Below, in pieces: positions 51,596 through 63,740 of a DNA stretch of 64,000 bases. Origin of the DNA: Epiperipatus broadwayi. Its lineage: Eukaryota > Onychophora > Udeonychophora > Euonychophora > Peripatidae. Below the pieces are notes generated by a model. The model was not told the origin of the DNA. It was given only the letters and a program-made list of their open reading frames with translations, and did no database searches. The translations under genes were made by a program, and so were the position numbers. The stretch is from NCBI GenBank assembly GCA_028023455.1, contig JAQFVV010006510.1:709750-773749 (forward strand), in the 5' to 3' direction. Positions within the stretch are counted from its first letter, which is position 1. Every line of letters starts with the position of its first letter.

Positions 51596-51598
<3 letters not shown>
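48362..51598 (+). mobile_element. RTE-clade non-LTR retrotransposon, nearly full length
   Basis: About 400 bp of 5' UTR (48362-48763, less A+T-rich than its surroundings) leads to one endonuclease-RT frame. The 3' UTR is just tga at 51596-51598 and is followed at once by (TA)n. RTE elements characteristically have a single apurinic-like endonuclease/RT protein, a very short 3' UTR and a simple-repeat tail, as here. A target-site duplication cannot be defined because both edges are (TA)n. Confidence 0.92.
48764..51595 (+). pseudogene. RTE endonuclease-reverse transcriptase, two stop codons
   Basis: A single frame of 943 codons, close to the usual RTE length. The APE-type endonuclease (residues 1-250) keeps TYNCRSL (N11), GLCEVR (E40), VYAP (Y111), GDFNARIG (D146, N148), LDYIL (D213) and GSDHRL (D237, H238). 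The linker (250-480) is basic. The RT has FVDYEKAFD (D593), GVRQGDSISPKLF and HLDFTDD (690-693), followed by LPVLTYGSETWTL and the C-terminal WAGHIARK region. Stops: TAA at 50207-50209 (codon 482) and TAA at 50294-50296 (codon 511), both before the RT core. The start was chosen at the tandem ATG before TTFYLGTYNC; 48767 is equally possible. The RT box reads FTDD, where FADD is usual. Few changes otherwise, so a fairly young dead copy. Confidence 0.93.
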
Positions 51599-51651
<53 letters not shown>

Positions 51652-51694
51652 TAATATGACTCAGATTTATAGATATATATATATGATACTATAT

Positions 51695-51730
<36 letters not shown>
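51599..51730. repeat. (TA)n tail region of the RTE element
   Basis: (TA)n at 51599-51648, then short TA runs at about 51671-51685 and 51693-51729 with small spacers. Confidence 0.95.
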
Positions 51731-51731
<1 letters not shown>

Positions 51732-53431
51732 TATATGCCCAGAAAAAATATATTTGGCCTCATTAAATCTAAATTGATTTAAATAGTTTTAAACAAAATA
51801 TTTTATTAATTAAAAATTGTAAAGTCATTTTATAATTAGGAAGGTAGAAATAACATTATTTTTTATAAAAGTAATTAAATTCTATATAATCAGGTCAGAT
51901 AATTAGAACATAAATACTTATGCTATTTAGGAAAATTATCATCTTTTATTTTGTTATAATTCCTTTTCAATGGTAAGTTTTGAAAAGTCTATAATTGGTC
52001 AGTATGTCATGGACCACTGCAAAGTTTAGAATGATTCTGCACCTAATGGATAGATCTTGTAATTGAATCATAATGAAAACTGATAAAGCAGCTCAGTGGA
52101 CTATAAATAGGGGTCTTTTACAAGATCAATTAGTATTCTTATATTTTGATTCTTCATTCATTCATTCTTTCTTGACCTACAGAAGTAATGTTGAAATATG
52201 ACAGAGAAGAGAAGGCTGATATCTGTTCCATTCTGACCAAGCTAGAAAAATGTGAATTTATTTCAATTATGAAGTAAAGAAGTAGCCATAATACACTAAA
52301 CAACAATTACTTTGATCATATTATCTAAATTATATGTGAATTATATGCCATCTAATTTTAAAAGTGTCTATAACTCTGATAAAAAGACCAACCATCATTC
52401 AGTGATAAAAAACACTGTCAGATGGTGCCCATTGAATAAAATAGAAACCTGTATCAATTAAGGATGTTTTACATCAGCAGAAACAATCCAGAAACTTTGC
52501 ATAATACCAACAAAGATAGCTATGTTATACCTATTATGCTGCAAAATATCTACATGTACCTGAATTCAGAACATTAACCTTTAATGTTGCAAAGAGTAAT
52601 TTGTATGAACTTTAATAATATATTAGTATGATTTGATCTCACTAACAATAGACATTTAATTTTCTATATCTGTACATTTTATTTCCATTGAAATTTTATG
52701 ATTTATTTTGTATTTTCTTTTGTATTATTTTGTTAATTATTTAAAACAAGAATTAATAATGATCATTTTCACTAGCTCACAACTTATTAAGAATTACAAT
52801 AACAATTTGATCATTAAATTCAATAATGTGGATTAATGGCAACTTGATAAAATGAAGGCTATGTAGATAAATTAAATAAATTATAAAAGATTCTATTTTT
52901 TAGTTATAAAAGTTTACAGTCTTAAAAAAATAGCCTGATAGGTTTAAATGATATTTATGCATATTAAATTATCTTAAGCTAATGTACTATTATTTCTAGC
53001 TGTTTTGTATATGTAAAGTTTTAATTCTCCTAAACTGGGTGAGATGCAGATGTTTTCCTTGCCACTCACAGGTGACTAAGTAGTTTGAGCTGTATTAGTT
53101 TGATAAATGTGCATTCCTACTGTATATCAATAAGTTTTGCATATTCTTTGATTTTGTATAGATAAGTGTAATGCAGATGTTGTTTACCTGTGACTTACAC
53201 TTCTTAAGCCATCCATACCATTGAAAATCTGATGATGGAAAGTCCAACTCCCATGCTGATACCAATAATTTTATGCCATACCCATGTTGATTTCAAGTAA
53301 CTCTGACCCCTCATGTATTGGACCTTATTCATTTAAATACATACATGAGAGATGGCAGTATGCAGGATTAATATGTAATATTTGAATTTAGGCATTCTAC
53401 ATACACCTGGAGCTTAATTGTATGTAGTAAT
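51731..53431. other. A+T-rich DNA without confident feature
   Basis: Two related short segments near 53040 and 53170 share atgcagatgtt. Nothing else recognised. Confidence 0.4.
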
Positions 53432-53505
53432 GTGTACCAGTGATATAAGATAGTTTGGATAGATAAAGGGTGCCTAAAAGTCTGTGTTCAAATCCCCTAT
53501 ATTTA
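53432..53505 (+). mobile_element. SINE-like repeat, second family
   Basis: gatataagatagtttggata, then gtctgtgttcaaatcccc with a near-consensus Pol III B box. Plus-strand relative of the 32-kb copy, best B box of the four. Confidence 0.55.
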
Positions 53506-55771
53506 CAAATAAGCAATTCAAATATATACTGTTAATCAAAAAATAGTGACTCTCTATTCATATTGAATGTTGTGATTACTCTTGTGTTTCAGAGAAATGA
53601 TTAAAATTCCATGAGAATTTTGTGGGCTGTCTTATATTTATGAGTAATTATCAGTGATAAAAGAAAAAAAAACAATATTTATATGCATAAACAGTAATTA
53701 TCACTTTTTTCTCCATGTTATGGATATCAATGGCTTTATAGGTTTTTTAAGATCAAAACATATCCAGATATAACACTATCAAACAAAATCAAATAGTTTA
53801 TTAAGATTACTAAGACAGTGTATAAACAAACATGATGATACATCTAAGTTGCTTTTCATTTAAAAAATAATTCTTAAACTAATTTACTAAACAACTATTA
53901 TTTTTAAATTAGAGTCTTCACTAATGATTACCCTTTTTCCTCCACATTTTAAAAATTAACTAATTCATTAGTTATTTAATATTGCTCCATATTTTTTGGA
54001 AAGATTTTAGAATATTTTTTTCTAAAACAATACATATCTCAAACAGATAATGGCAGGTGAAATATTGGTACCACATTACTAATAATTACAAATGGACAAA
54101 TCAAGGAAATATAACTTTTTATATCACTTATACACACAATACTTTATTTTAACCCATCCATGTATATGAATTGATACAAAAATGCTATATTTTAAAATTT
54201 TCCCAAAATTAAAAAAAATAATAATTTATTAACAAAATGTGACTCTTAAATTCATATTAAAATATATTCAAATGATTTTAGTTAACAAGTACATACATAC
54301 AGTATTTTTGCAGCTTTAAAATATTTATATCCTTGGACTCTAAAATTTGTAGATGATAACAAATTTTCAATATTGTAAATTGTATTTCATGGAACAAATA
54401 AGTTTCATATATATTGTTATGGTAACTTACAAGTCAGGTCCACAATAAATCAACTTTAAATAAATTTATAAATAATGCCCATCTTGTGTAACATCAAAAT
54501 AAATTGGCATTGAGAATGCTATTTACAGATTTATTTAAAAAATATTCTTTATGGATCTGGCATGTAAATTATCTTAGTAAAACATTCTGTATTATTTGAT
54601 CCATGAAATAGATTTATATAATTAGCAGTACATAAGATTATTTAATGTTTCATCAAGTTACTAGTCTTATAAATTGTGGTCACACAAACATGTAGTACAG
54701 ATAGTCAAAATAAAAGTAATATAGCACATGACCCTATTTCTTAAGCTTGTAGAGGAATTGGCAATCCTCATTGTTTATGTAGTACAGATGTTTTCAACAT
54801 AGTTATACAGATTGCACACCCAATTATGATGCTATTTCATTAGTAAATCAAATTAATTCTATAGTCATTAAAATATGTTTAATAGATGGCTATAAATAAG
54901 TAAACCTCATTACAGTAAAATGTTTCTTTTATTTCATTAATAATCATGTGATTTGTGTTTGATTAATCTATAATTATTTCAACTTATATCACTGAAAAAA
55001 TACAGCATATTTTCCTATTTTTGTATATTTATATTTGGAAAAAAATGACATTGAATTTCTAAGTGGAAGGAAAAAAATCATTAACATGTGATATAAATTT
55101 TGAACAAGAAGTAGTAAAAGAAAGAATTTACTCAGTAAAAGTAAATTGCTGTTTTCATTTATTGTTTTAAATTACTACAATTTTAAAAATTCTAAATATA
55201 TAAAAGTATGTTTTTGCAATATGTTAAAACAAATTTAATGTTAGTAATAAATAAATGTATACAACATAGAGAATATATATGATCTATATGGAAAACTATA
55301 GATAATAATTTTTTTCAATATTTAAATTTGCAGTAGAATTTGAATGCTTTTAAAACAGAAGATCTATTGTAAGGGGGTAAAAAATATAATAGTGTTATTT
55401 GGTTGTGATGGTTTATAACATAATTAAAACATTAAACAATTTTTTAATGATTTTTATTTTTTAATTTACTTTTTGCAAAATTATAGTTATAGATGATATA
55501 CTGTGTAAATATATATGCAATGGTATATAAAAATCCCTAATATATAAAAATATTATACATTTTTGTTGTTTAACTTTTGATTACAACATTTTCAGGAGAA
55601 GAAATATATGTCATTTCAACAGGGTGGGGCAAATGGTTAGAAAAATAATCTTTTTTCGAGATGTAGTTTCACTGGAGAAGATACCCTAAAATTCTATAAT
55701 ACTTTAACTGTTATTTTTTAATGAACTGCGAATATATTTTTTATTTAAATGAATAAAACTTAAATAATGCC
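53506..55771. other. A+T-rich DNA without recognisable feature
   Basis: Nothing recognised. Confidence 0.4.
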
Positions 55772-55793
55772 ATATATATATATATATATATAT
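55772..55793. repeat. (TA)n target of the LTR element
   Basis: TA run directly abutting the LTR. The other side of the element also resumes with atatatatat (63741-63750), so the element split a TA tract. Confidence 0.9.
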
Positions 55794-58370
55794 TGTACCG
55801 GTAAAAATCACCATGCCTAATCACACACAGTAATCCGAATTCGAACCCAGTCCACGTCTAGGAATAAATTCCAAAATGCAAACTAAATTCAAACCCAAAA
55901 CCCTGGCATGACCCACCGATGACAACATTACAACGGTACGGGGTTCTCCCTTTACTAGCTCATCGAAAAACACAGACTAAATTACCTACAATCAGCTATT
56001 TCATAGATATCTTATAGTCGGGATATTGGTACGGCTAATAATTTAATGTATATATTTAAGTTGTCGATACAGACAGCAGGTGATTGACTAGATTTCGAGA
56101 GTAATAATGCAAGAGAGACAAAATTAGGTTAGATAAATTTTTAATAAATTATTGAAAGCATTGAATAATATTATTTACAGGTACGGTAAAACTCTCATAT
56201 GTATTTATAATAAATTGCTGCTAGTCATCAATAATCGGTTTGTACTGATTAACAAACTCATGCCAATATTTATGTGTTTAAATGGTTGTACAGGTTGGTA
56301 TGAGAATCAGAGTAATTGGAGCACTTAAAATATTTATCTACTAGTTTATATTAAGTTGTTTTATTTTAATAGTTTCAAACCATTGCGCATACGGATAAAT
56401 GGGAGGCGGTTTTATATAAAAATATGATATATAATACTGATGTACTGATGGTTGCAGGGATTAATGTATACTACAAATAATAACTTGCGGTGCATTGACG
56501 GAATACCGGGCGGCTTGTACTTTGACAAGTCTTAATGCCCCCAAGTAGATCCGGGACACTACAACCAGCCGGGCTCATTTTCGAACCCCGGTGATCCAAG
56601 AGATTACCTGGAGAAGAATTTCTTTCTCTCCATGTGGTAGTAAAACGAGACGCCAACTTAGGCGAAGGTAAAGGCATTGCCACAGTAACATCGAGGAAGA
56701 GTGATCGGAAGTGGATTTTAAAACGAAATTATATAAAACCTTTTCTCTCCGTAACATTTTCTACGCAACAGTCCGATATAACTATTCAATAAAACATGGC
56801 GAAATCAAACGATCGCAAAAGTAATAATTAATTAATTTTACTCTGAAACCCATAACTCCCCAGATTGTTCGGAAGGTAATAATAGCAAAAAAAATATTCA
56901 CTTATTATTCTTACTCCGTAATAATATATAAAAAAGATTATAATAAAATTTTAGACTATTTTAAGTATTTGAGATTTGGAGTATAGATTAAAATATCATG
57001 ACAAAGTAAAAGAAACAATAAAAATACTTGAATATTTCTCAACTCAACATAAATGAAACGATTTTTAATTCGATACAAGAAAATTACTTTTAAAATGAAT
57101 ATAATAAATATTATGAGATAAACTTTACTGACTTTAATTAGAGTTGAGAAATATTATTATTGGCATCGTTTTGTTTGTAAAATAAGTAATAGTAAAAATA
57201 TAAATGTATTCACAAATGGATTATTAGTAGGCACAAATATTAATAATTATCATCTAAAGACTAGAGCACAGAAATATTAGAGAAGAAATTTACTGACAGG
57301 TTTTAGTGTAACATTTTCAAATGGAAAGCAAGAAATTTACATGCAATTACTTTGATTAACAGATTAAATATAAAATTATTACTGAGAGGAAAGTTAAAAA
57401 GTTCATGTAACAAAAGTTACCATTCTTTCTTCGTCCGGTTTTCTTCTTGCGGTGATATGTATGAAGAACGTAGGCGCGCATTTTGAATTTCTTAGAACGG
57501 CATGGTTAATTTAAATGTTGGAATTTGGAAGACTGGAAGCACGGAAAACATTACAGATCAGCGGTACGAAAGATTTAAATTGGCAGAACAGGGATCAGCT
57601 TCTTGGACTTAGCCCATCATGATTGCAGTTTACCGGGCAACTTCTTAATAACGGTTGAAGTGATTTCTCTGGAACAACTACTTTGCTGTAGCTTGAGACG
57701 ATCCAAGCACAGCCAAGTCAAAAGTTAGAGTGTCTATATTATATTTAAGATGGCTACGGTTGACCTTTCTGCCTAGTTTTTGTTCATAACTCCGCCTCCT
57801 TTGATTTCGGCCTCCAGCAATATCTAATTTGACTATACAATAGCATTTGCCTTTCTTGATAAGAGTTCTACGTTTCTCATTTATTTTTAAATTTAATACA
57901 TGATTCTAAATTGACAAAACAATTACATCGGAATTCGTGAATACAAAAATATACATTCATTATCTTAATTTATCGAAGTACAAATTAATTATTCTATACA
58001 TTTGTACAAGTAAGATTTTGATTAAAAATACTGATCAAAGGAATGTGACTTTTGATCAGCATTTTTAAATGACTTTGTATAATTTGCAAAATTAAAATTT
58101 AAAGAAAATATACACGCAATTGAAACTTTTAAATTGAGCTAATATAAATCCACAAACCACACACACACGAATATTATTTATCATGATTTGTGACATTTAT
58201 ACTCATACTCTTTACATTAAATTCTTTTTAAACAAACACAAAATAAATAACTTAAAATCTATGTGGCTTGGAATAGAAAAAGTCTCATTGCGGGTAAATA
58301 GTGGTTTAGAATTACCGTTCTTAAATGACAATCATGAAACTAAGATCGATTCTTCGATCTGTCTGTTTCA
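55794..58370 (-). repeat. 3' LTR of the gag-only element
   Basis: Starts TGTACCGG and ends TCTGTTTCA on plus. Contains a GC-richer block at about 56490-56760. Differs from the other LTR by gc/a-type indels near 56885 and 57020, and by one indel and two substitutions near 58180-58280. Very long for an LTR. Small open frames inside it have no recognisable domain and are not called. Confidence 0.95.
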
Positions 58371-58383
58371 TTTCTTCCTACTT
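58371..58383 (-). promoter_or_regulatory. Polypurine tract of the LTR element
   Basis: On the minus strand a run of mostly purines (AAGTAGGAAGAAA) ends exactly at the LTR. This is the expected primer site for plus-strand synthesis and fixes the element's orientation. Confidence 0.7.
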
Positions 58384-58618
58384 AAAAAAAAATAACAAAA
58401 AAAAATGTTTATACATATTTTACTGACTTACATTTCATTACAAAGTTGATCGACTTTGGAGAACAGTCTGGGTGAGAGTTTGAACCTAAACATGGGTGTG
58501 GAATGATACATTTTATCAATCATTTGTATATTAATGTCCATTGGTCTTTACTCATCATCTGAAACATTTATAACATAGTGGTCGTTTACCGGGTTATCCC
58601 AAAATTACTGTTTGTTTT
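58384..58618 (-). other. Gag-to-LTR junction with possible zinc-knuckle remnant
   Basis: Minus-strand reading near 58590-58564 gives KRPLCYKC, typical of the first two cysteines of a gag CCHC knuckle, then stops. Pol would be expected here in a complete element; its absence in about 235 bp marks the deletion point. Confidence 0.4.
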
Positions 58619-59740
58619 CTATGTTCTCCCTGGGTCAGGAGGTATATAAGGCTTTAATTGTCTCGCGTTGTAATGACTCTGCTCCCATTCCCTTTTTGTT
58701 GGAGACAAATCCCCATAATCAATCTGGTTTAAAAGCTCAATAGTTTTTTCAAACGACATGGGGCAGCTTCCCAGCATCATTCTTTGTACCCACGGTGGTA
58801 AATTATGCACAATAATCCGGATAATGTGCTGATCAGTGTACTTAAAAGCAGTAAGGGATTTAAGTATTGTCACTTGGTGAATGAAGAATGCTGCATAACC
58901 CTGTCTGTTGTTTTCATTATATTTTTGACTGGAGAGCTTGTGTAAAAGTCCCTCCTGCTTCTCTTCACTCCAATACCTTTTTAAAAGGGCATTTTCATAA
59001 CCTTGAATTGTAATCGGTGGGTTTTTCAATAATTTCCACCAAGCCTTCGCGGATTCCTTTAGATAATGGCTGGCTACTGTTATTTTCTCCTTCTCGGTCA
59101 TTTGGTGTAAGCATAAAAATTCCTTGACACTATCCAAATGTACATCTGGATTTTCTCCGGGGTCGCCTTTAAATATTTGAATATGAATGGATGACCCAAA
59201 GTATGGTATATTACTCATCCTCATTTGGGGATTTATCGTCTGTTCTACTTTTATTTCTTTTCCTTTGATAGCAGTTTCCCTTGCCACTATTGGTTTTTCA
59301 ATTTGACCCTGCCTCTCAGTTTGCATCTCCAACTCATCATTACTAACTTCTATCTTCTGGCTTGTTTTCTCTTCACTGACTTCCTCGCTCTGAATTTCCA
59401 ACTCCTTCGGTATGGTTTGGTCATCTTCTTCCTTCTTTGTATTTCTATTGGATTTCTCTTCCCGATCTGGTTTACCATCAATCCCCATACGTCCTTCTTC
59501 AATTCTCAACATCCGCTCCATCATAGCCATCATAAGTTTTCTATCTTCTCTCATCTCTTCGAGAATCGCGTAAAACTTCCCATCATCATCGTGCTCCCTC
59601 TGCTTGGCATTCTTCTCTAATCGTCTACAACTTTTTCTTTTATCAGGATATTTTTTAAAAACAATCTCATGATCACTGGATGTGTCTGATGTTTCTGCAC
59701 CATTTTCAGATGATTTACTGAACCCTTCTATTTCTGCCAT
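58619..59740 (-). CDS. Retrotransposon Gag protein, intact frame
   Basis: 373 codons, uninterrupted, starting MAEIEGF. Gag forms the particle that packages element RNA. Residues 1-180 are highly charged and low-complexity, with likely coiled coil (about 55-85). Residues 185-345 look like the retrotransposon gag core: FKGDPGENPDV (190-200), a helix with LHQMTEKEKITVASHYL, the hallmark AKAWW (231-235), RYWSEEKQEGLLHKL (255-269) and a following helical region. No CCHC zinc knuckle lies in frame; the protein ends PPDPGRT. Just downstream, in another frame, RPLCYKC (58564-58590) looks like a remnant of one. No pol follows before the LTR. The intact frame between near-identical LTRs suggests recent use. 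The family within LTR elements is not assigned. Confidence 0.85.
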   Translation of the reverse strand: MAEIEGFSKSSENGAETSDTSSDHEIVFKKYPDKRKSCRRLEKNAKQREHDDDGKFYAILEEMREDRKLMMAMMERMLRIEEGRMGIDGKPDREEKSNRNTKKEEDDQTIPKELEIQSEEVSEEKTSQKIEVSNDELEMQTERQGQIEKPIVARETAIKGKEIKVEQTINPQMRMSNIPYFGSSIHIQIFKGDPGENPDVHLDSVKEFLCLHQMTEKEKITVASHYLKESAKAWWKLLKNPPITIQGYENALLKRYWSEEKQEGLLHKLSSQKYNENNRQGYAAFFIHQVTILKSLTAFKYTDQHIIRIIVHNLPPWVQRMMLGSCPMSFEKTIELLNQIDYGDLSPTKREWEQSHYNARQLKPYIPPDPGRT

Positions 59741-61166
59741 TTGGTATTTTTTTTTTTTATTAATTATATGTGTGTTTTTTTTTTTTTTTAGCAGGTGAAT
59801 TAGTTATTCGCGAAATATTTTTTTATTTATGTATATATTCATAAAAGATACTGATCCCTGATCCTATATGCCAAATCCTTCCCCGCTGCTGATACTGTTC
59901 CCACCTTTCTCATCCAGTTTGTGTGTCTTCCTTCCTTTCTTTTCCGCCTACGTTCCGATTGATTTCTGTTATATAACCCCTTTTCACTTTTCCTTTTTTT
60001 TTTTTTATTTTATTATTACATGTATATATATGATATGATAACGTGTATCTAAATTATCAATAAGGAGAGAGAAAAACTTTATTTCACCCAGTTCGAACTA
60101 TTCTCCTCAGTCCTATAAAACAACATATTAACAATTAGTATATAACACAATAATATTCTTATAATACTGTCAGTAACTCTCTCTCTATATATATATATCA
60201 CCATTTCTCTCTTTTATAGACCAAACAAAACTCACCACTGCTGTATGGACAAACATATTTGCTGACAAATTTATTTGAAAGGCGCCAGCCAGCAACATGT
60301 GACCAATAGATAATTTAATCCACTGATCCCCAAATATATACTTTTTACGTGACTTAATAAAATCATTTGATTCAAGAACATAATGTTTTATGTAGAGCGT
60401 TTAATATTAACGCTACTTCTGCGGGGTTATCATACAATTTCAAGTTTCTATAACGTACGTGTATATACCGTTAACACTTTGACGACTGTATTTGGCTGAT
60501 TGGTTTTATACAAAAAAAAACTTAACCTAAACGGTTACTCTACTTAATATCGGATAACACATATTCCGGCCAAACTTTATTCAACTGATATTTATATTAT
60601 GCACTGGCTTTGATAAGATTTCTATATTAAACAATATATATACACACATACACGCGTTTATTTGTAAGACATGAAAAGTAATCCTACTTTCTTTGCTTTA
60701 TTTTTTTCTTAAAAAATTTTCAAACAACAAAACAAAATTGACTTGCAAAAAGATTTATGAAATAACATTCGTTTATTTTGAATTAAATAAACGCACAAAA
60801 TCGATACAGGTTTTCACTTGCTTTGAAACTATTCTCAATATTTTTGTCGTTAAAACAAAACTTCAAAATCGCTTTCACACTTTTTTTTCAAAAAAAAAAT
60901 CTCATTATATTATCTTAACAATATTAGAAGGCAATCTATTCAACTGAAACTACTTGCAAGCACGGGTGAAAAAAAAATTAGTATATTTGGCTTACTCAAA
61001 ACATCGTTTTAAAACTGCGCATTTTAATAACGCAAAGTATATATCTCAACGGTATGAAAAAAAAATCGAATATTTCTATAATTTAATATTTACTCTTGTT
61101 CACTCTGCAGGGTGTGGGAGATTTCTTCATCAGAGCACCACGGAGGGCGTCCAAAATTTTGAACAC
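59741..61166 (-). other. Leader of the LTR element (non-coding)
   Basis: About 1.43 kb between the 5' LTR and gag. Several T/A runs (for example 59746-59758 and 59995-60006) and a short (TA) run near 60187. Small plus-strand frames (60693-60947, 60954-61193) show no domain. No canonical primer-binding site immediately next to the LTR was recognised; a TGGACGCCC word lies about 13 nt inside it. A packaging signal would be expected here but cannot be seen by eye. Confidence 0.5.
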
Positions 61167-63740
61167 TGTACCGGTAAAAATCACCATGCCTAATCACACA
61201 CAGTAATCCGAATTCGAACCCAGTCCACGTCTAGGAATAAATTCCAAAATGCAAACTAAATTCAAACCCAAAACCCTGGCATGACCCACCGATGACAACA
61301 TTACAACGGTACGGGGTTCTCCCTTTACTAGCTCATCGAAAAACACAGACTAAATTACCTACAATCAGCTATTTCATAGATATCTTATAGTCGGGATATT
61401 GGTACGGCTAATAATTTAATGTATATATTTAAGTTGTCGATACAGACAGCAGGTGATTGACTAGATTTCGAGAGTAATAATGCAAGAGAGACAAAATTAG
61501 GTTAGATAAATTTTTAATAAATTATTGAAAGCATTGAATAATATTATTTACAGGTACGGTAAAACTCTCATATGTATTTATAATAAATTGCTGCTAGTCA
61601 TCAATAATCGGTTTGTACTGATTAACAAACTCATGCCAATATTTATGTGTTTAAATGGTTGTACAGGTTGGTATGAGAATCAGAGTAATTGGAGCACTTA
61701 AAATATTTATCTACTAGTTTATATTAAGTTGTTTTATTTTAATAGTTTCAAACCATTGCGCATACGGATAAATGGGAGGCGGTTTTATATAAAAATATGA
61801 TATATAATACTGATGTACTGATGGTTGCAGGGATTAATGTATACTACAAATAATAACTTGCGGTGCATTGACGGAATACCGGGCGGCTTGTACTTTGACA
61901 AGTCTTAATGCCCCCAAGTAGATCCGGGACACTACAACCAGCCGGGCTCATTTTCGAACCCCGGTGATCCAAGAGATTACCTGGAGAAGAATTTCTTTCT
62001 CTCCATGTGGTAGTAAAACGAGACGCCAACTTAGGCGAAGGTAAAGGCATTGCCACAGTAACATCGAGGAAGAGTGATCGGAAGTGGATTTTAAAACGAA
62101 ATTATATAAAACCTTTTCTCTCCGTAACATTTTCTACGCAACAGTCCGATATAACTATTCAATAAAACATGGCGAAATCAAACGATCGCAAAAGTAATAA
62201 TTAATTAATTTTACTCTGAAACCCATAACTCCCCAGATTGTTCGGAAGGTAATAATAAAAAAAATATTCACTTATTATTCTTACTCCGTAATAATATATA
62301 AAAAAGATTATAATAAAATTTTAGACTATTTTAAGTATTTGAGATTTGGAGTATAGATTAAAATATCATGACAAAGTAAAAGAAACAATAAAATACTTGA
62401 ATATTTCTCAACTCAACATAAATGAAACGATTTTTAATTCGATACAAGAAAATTACTTTTAAAATGAATATAATAAATATTATGAGATAAACTTTACTGA
62501 CTTTAATTAGAGTTGAGAAATATTATTATTGGCATCGTTTTGTTTGTAAAATAAGTAATAGTAAAAATATAAATGTATTCACAAATGGATTATTAGTAGG
62601 CACAAATATTAATAATTATCATCTAAAGACTAGAGCACAGAAATATTAGAGAAGAAATTTACTGACAGGTTTTAGTGTAACATTTTCAAATGGAAAGCAA
62701 GAAATTTACATGCAATTACTTTGATTAACAGATTAAATATAAAATTATTACTGAGAGGAAAGTTAAAAAGTTCATGTAACAAAAGTTACCATTCTTTCTT
62801 CGTCCGGTTTTCTTCTTGCGGTGATATGTATGAAGAACGTAGGCGCGCATTTTGAATTTCTTAGAACGGCATGGTTAATTTAAATGTTGGAATTTGGAAG
62901 ACTGGAAGCACGGAAAACATTACAGATCAGCGGTACGAAAGATTTAAATTGGCAGAACAGGGATCAGCTTCTTGGACTTAGCCCATCATGATTGCAGTTT
63001 ACCGGGCAACTTCTTAATAACGGTTGAAGTGATTTCTCTGGAACAACTACTTTGCTGTAGCTTGAGACGATCCAAGCACAGCCAAGTCAAAAGTTAGAGT
63101 GTCTATATTATATTTAAGATGGCTACGGTTGACCTTTCTGCCTAGTTTTTGTTCATAACTCCGCCTCCTTTGATTTCGGCCTCCAGCAATATCTAATTTG
63201 ACTATACAATAGCATTTGCCTTTCTTGATAAGAGTTCTACGTTTCTCATTTATTTTTAAATTTAATACATGATTCTAAATTGACAAAACAATTACATCGG
63301 AATTCGTGAATACAAAAATATACATTCATTATCTTAATTTATCGAAGTACAAATTAATTATTCTATACATTTGTACAAGTAAGATTTTGATTAAAAATAC
63401 TGATCAAAGGAATGTGACTTTTGATCAGCATTTTTAAATGACTTTGTATAATTTGCAAAATTAAAATTTAAAGAAAATATACACGCAATTGAAACTTTTA
63501 AATTGAGCTAATATAAATCCACAAACCACACACACACGAATATTATTTATCATGATTTTGTGACATTTATACTCATATTCTTTACATTAAATTCTTTTTA
63601 AACAAACACAAAATAAATAACTTAAAATCTATGTGGCTTGGAATAGGAAAAGTCTCATTGCGGGTAAATAGTGGTTTAGAATTACCGTTCTTAAATGACA
63701 ATCATGAAACTAAGATCGATTCTTCGATCTGTCTGTTTCA
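61167..63740 (-). repeat. 5' LTR of the gag-only element
   Basis: Near-identical copy of 55794-58370 at an offset of 5,373 bp. In element orientation this is the promoter-bearing LTR, followed by a leader of about 1.4 kb. No TATA box or polyadenylation site could be assigned with confidence. Confidence 0.95.

Larger units (their letters stand above)
55794..63740 (-). mobile_element. LTR retrotransposon, gag-only, very young
   Basis: A 7,947-bp element with LTRs at 55794-58370 (2,577 bp) and 61167-63740 (2,574 bp) that begin TG and end CA. The internal region is 2,796 bp. Orientation is minus: gag reads leftward, and a purine tract (AGGAAGAAA on minus) lies immediately before the left LTR. 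In the direct reading I saw two substitutions and three small indels between the LTRs. No protease, RT, RNase H or integrase is present. Flanks allow a 4- or 6-bp AT duplication but cannot fix it inside the TA tract. Clearly less A+T-rich than the host DNA. Confidence 0.95.

Noticed and set aside
56471-56757. 60- and 70-codon frames in each LTR (also 61844-62130)
   Set aside because: They recur only because the LTR is duplicated. They lie in a GC-richer block, overlap each other in different frames and show no known domain.
59225-59620. 131-codon plus frame opposite gag
   Set aside because: Antisense shadow of the gag frame, with low-complexity Phe/Leu/Ser composition.
61110-61160. ctgatgaagaaatc on the minus strand next to the LTR as a hammerhead
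   Set aside because: No room for stem II between the boxes and no stem I.
61140-61160. Primer-binding site TGGACGCCC next to the 5' LTR
   Set aside because: It lies about 13 nt inside the LTR edge instead of directly beside it, and the match to a specific tRNA could not be verified.
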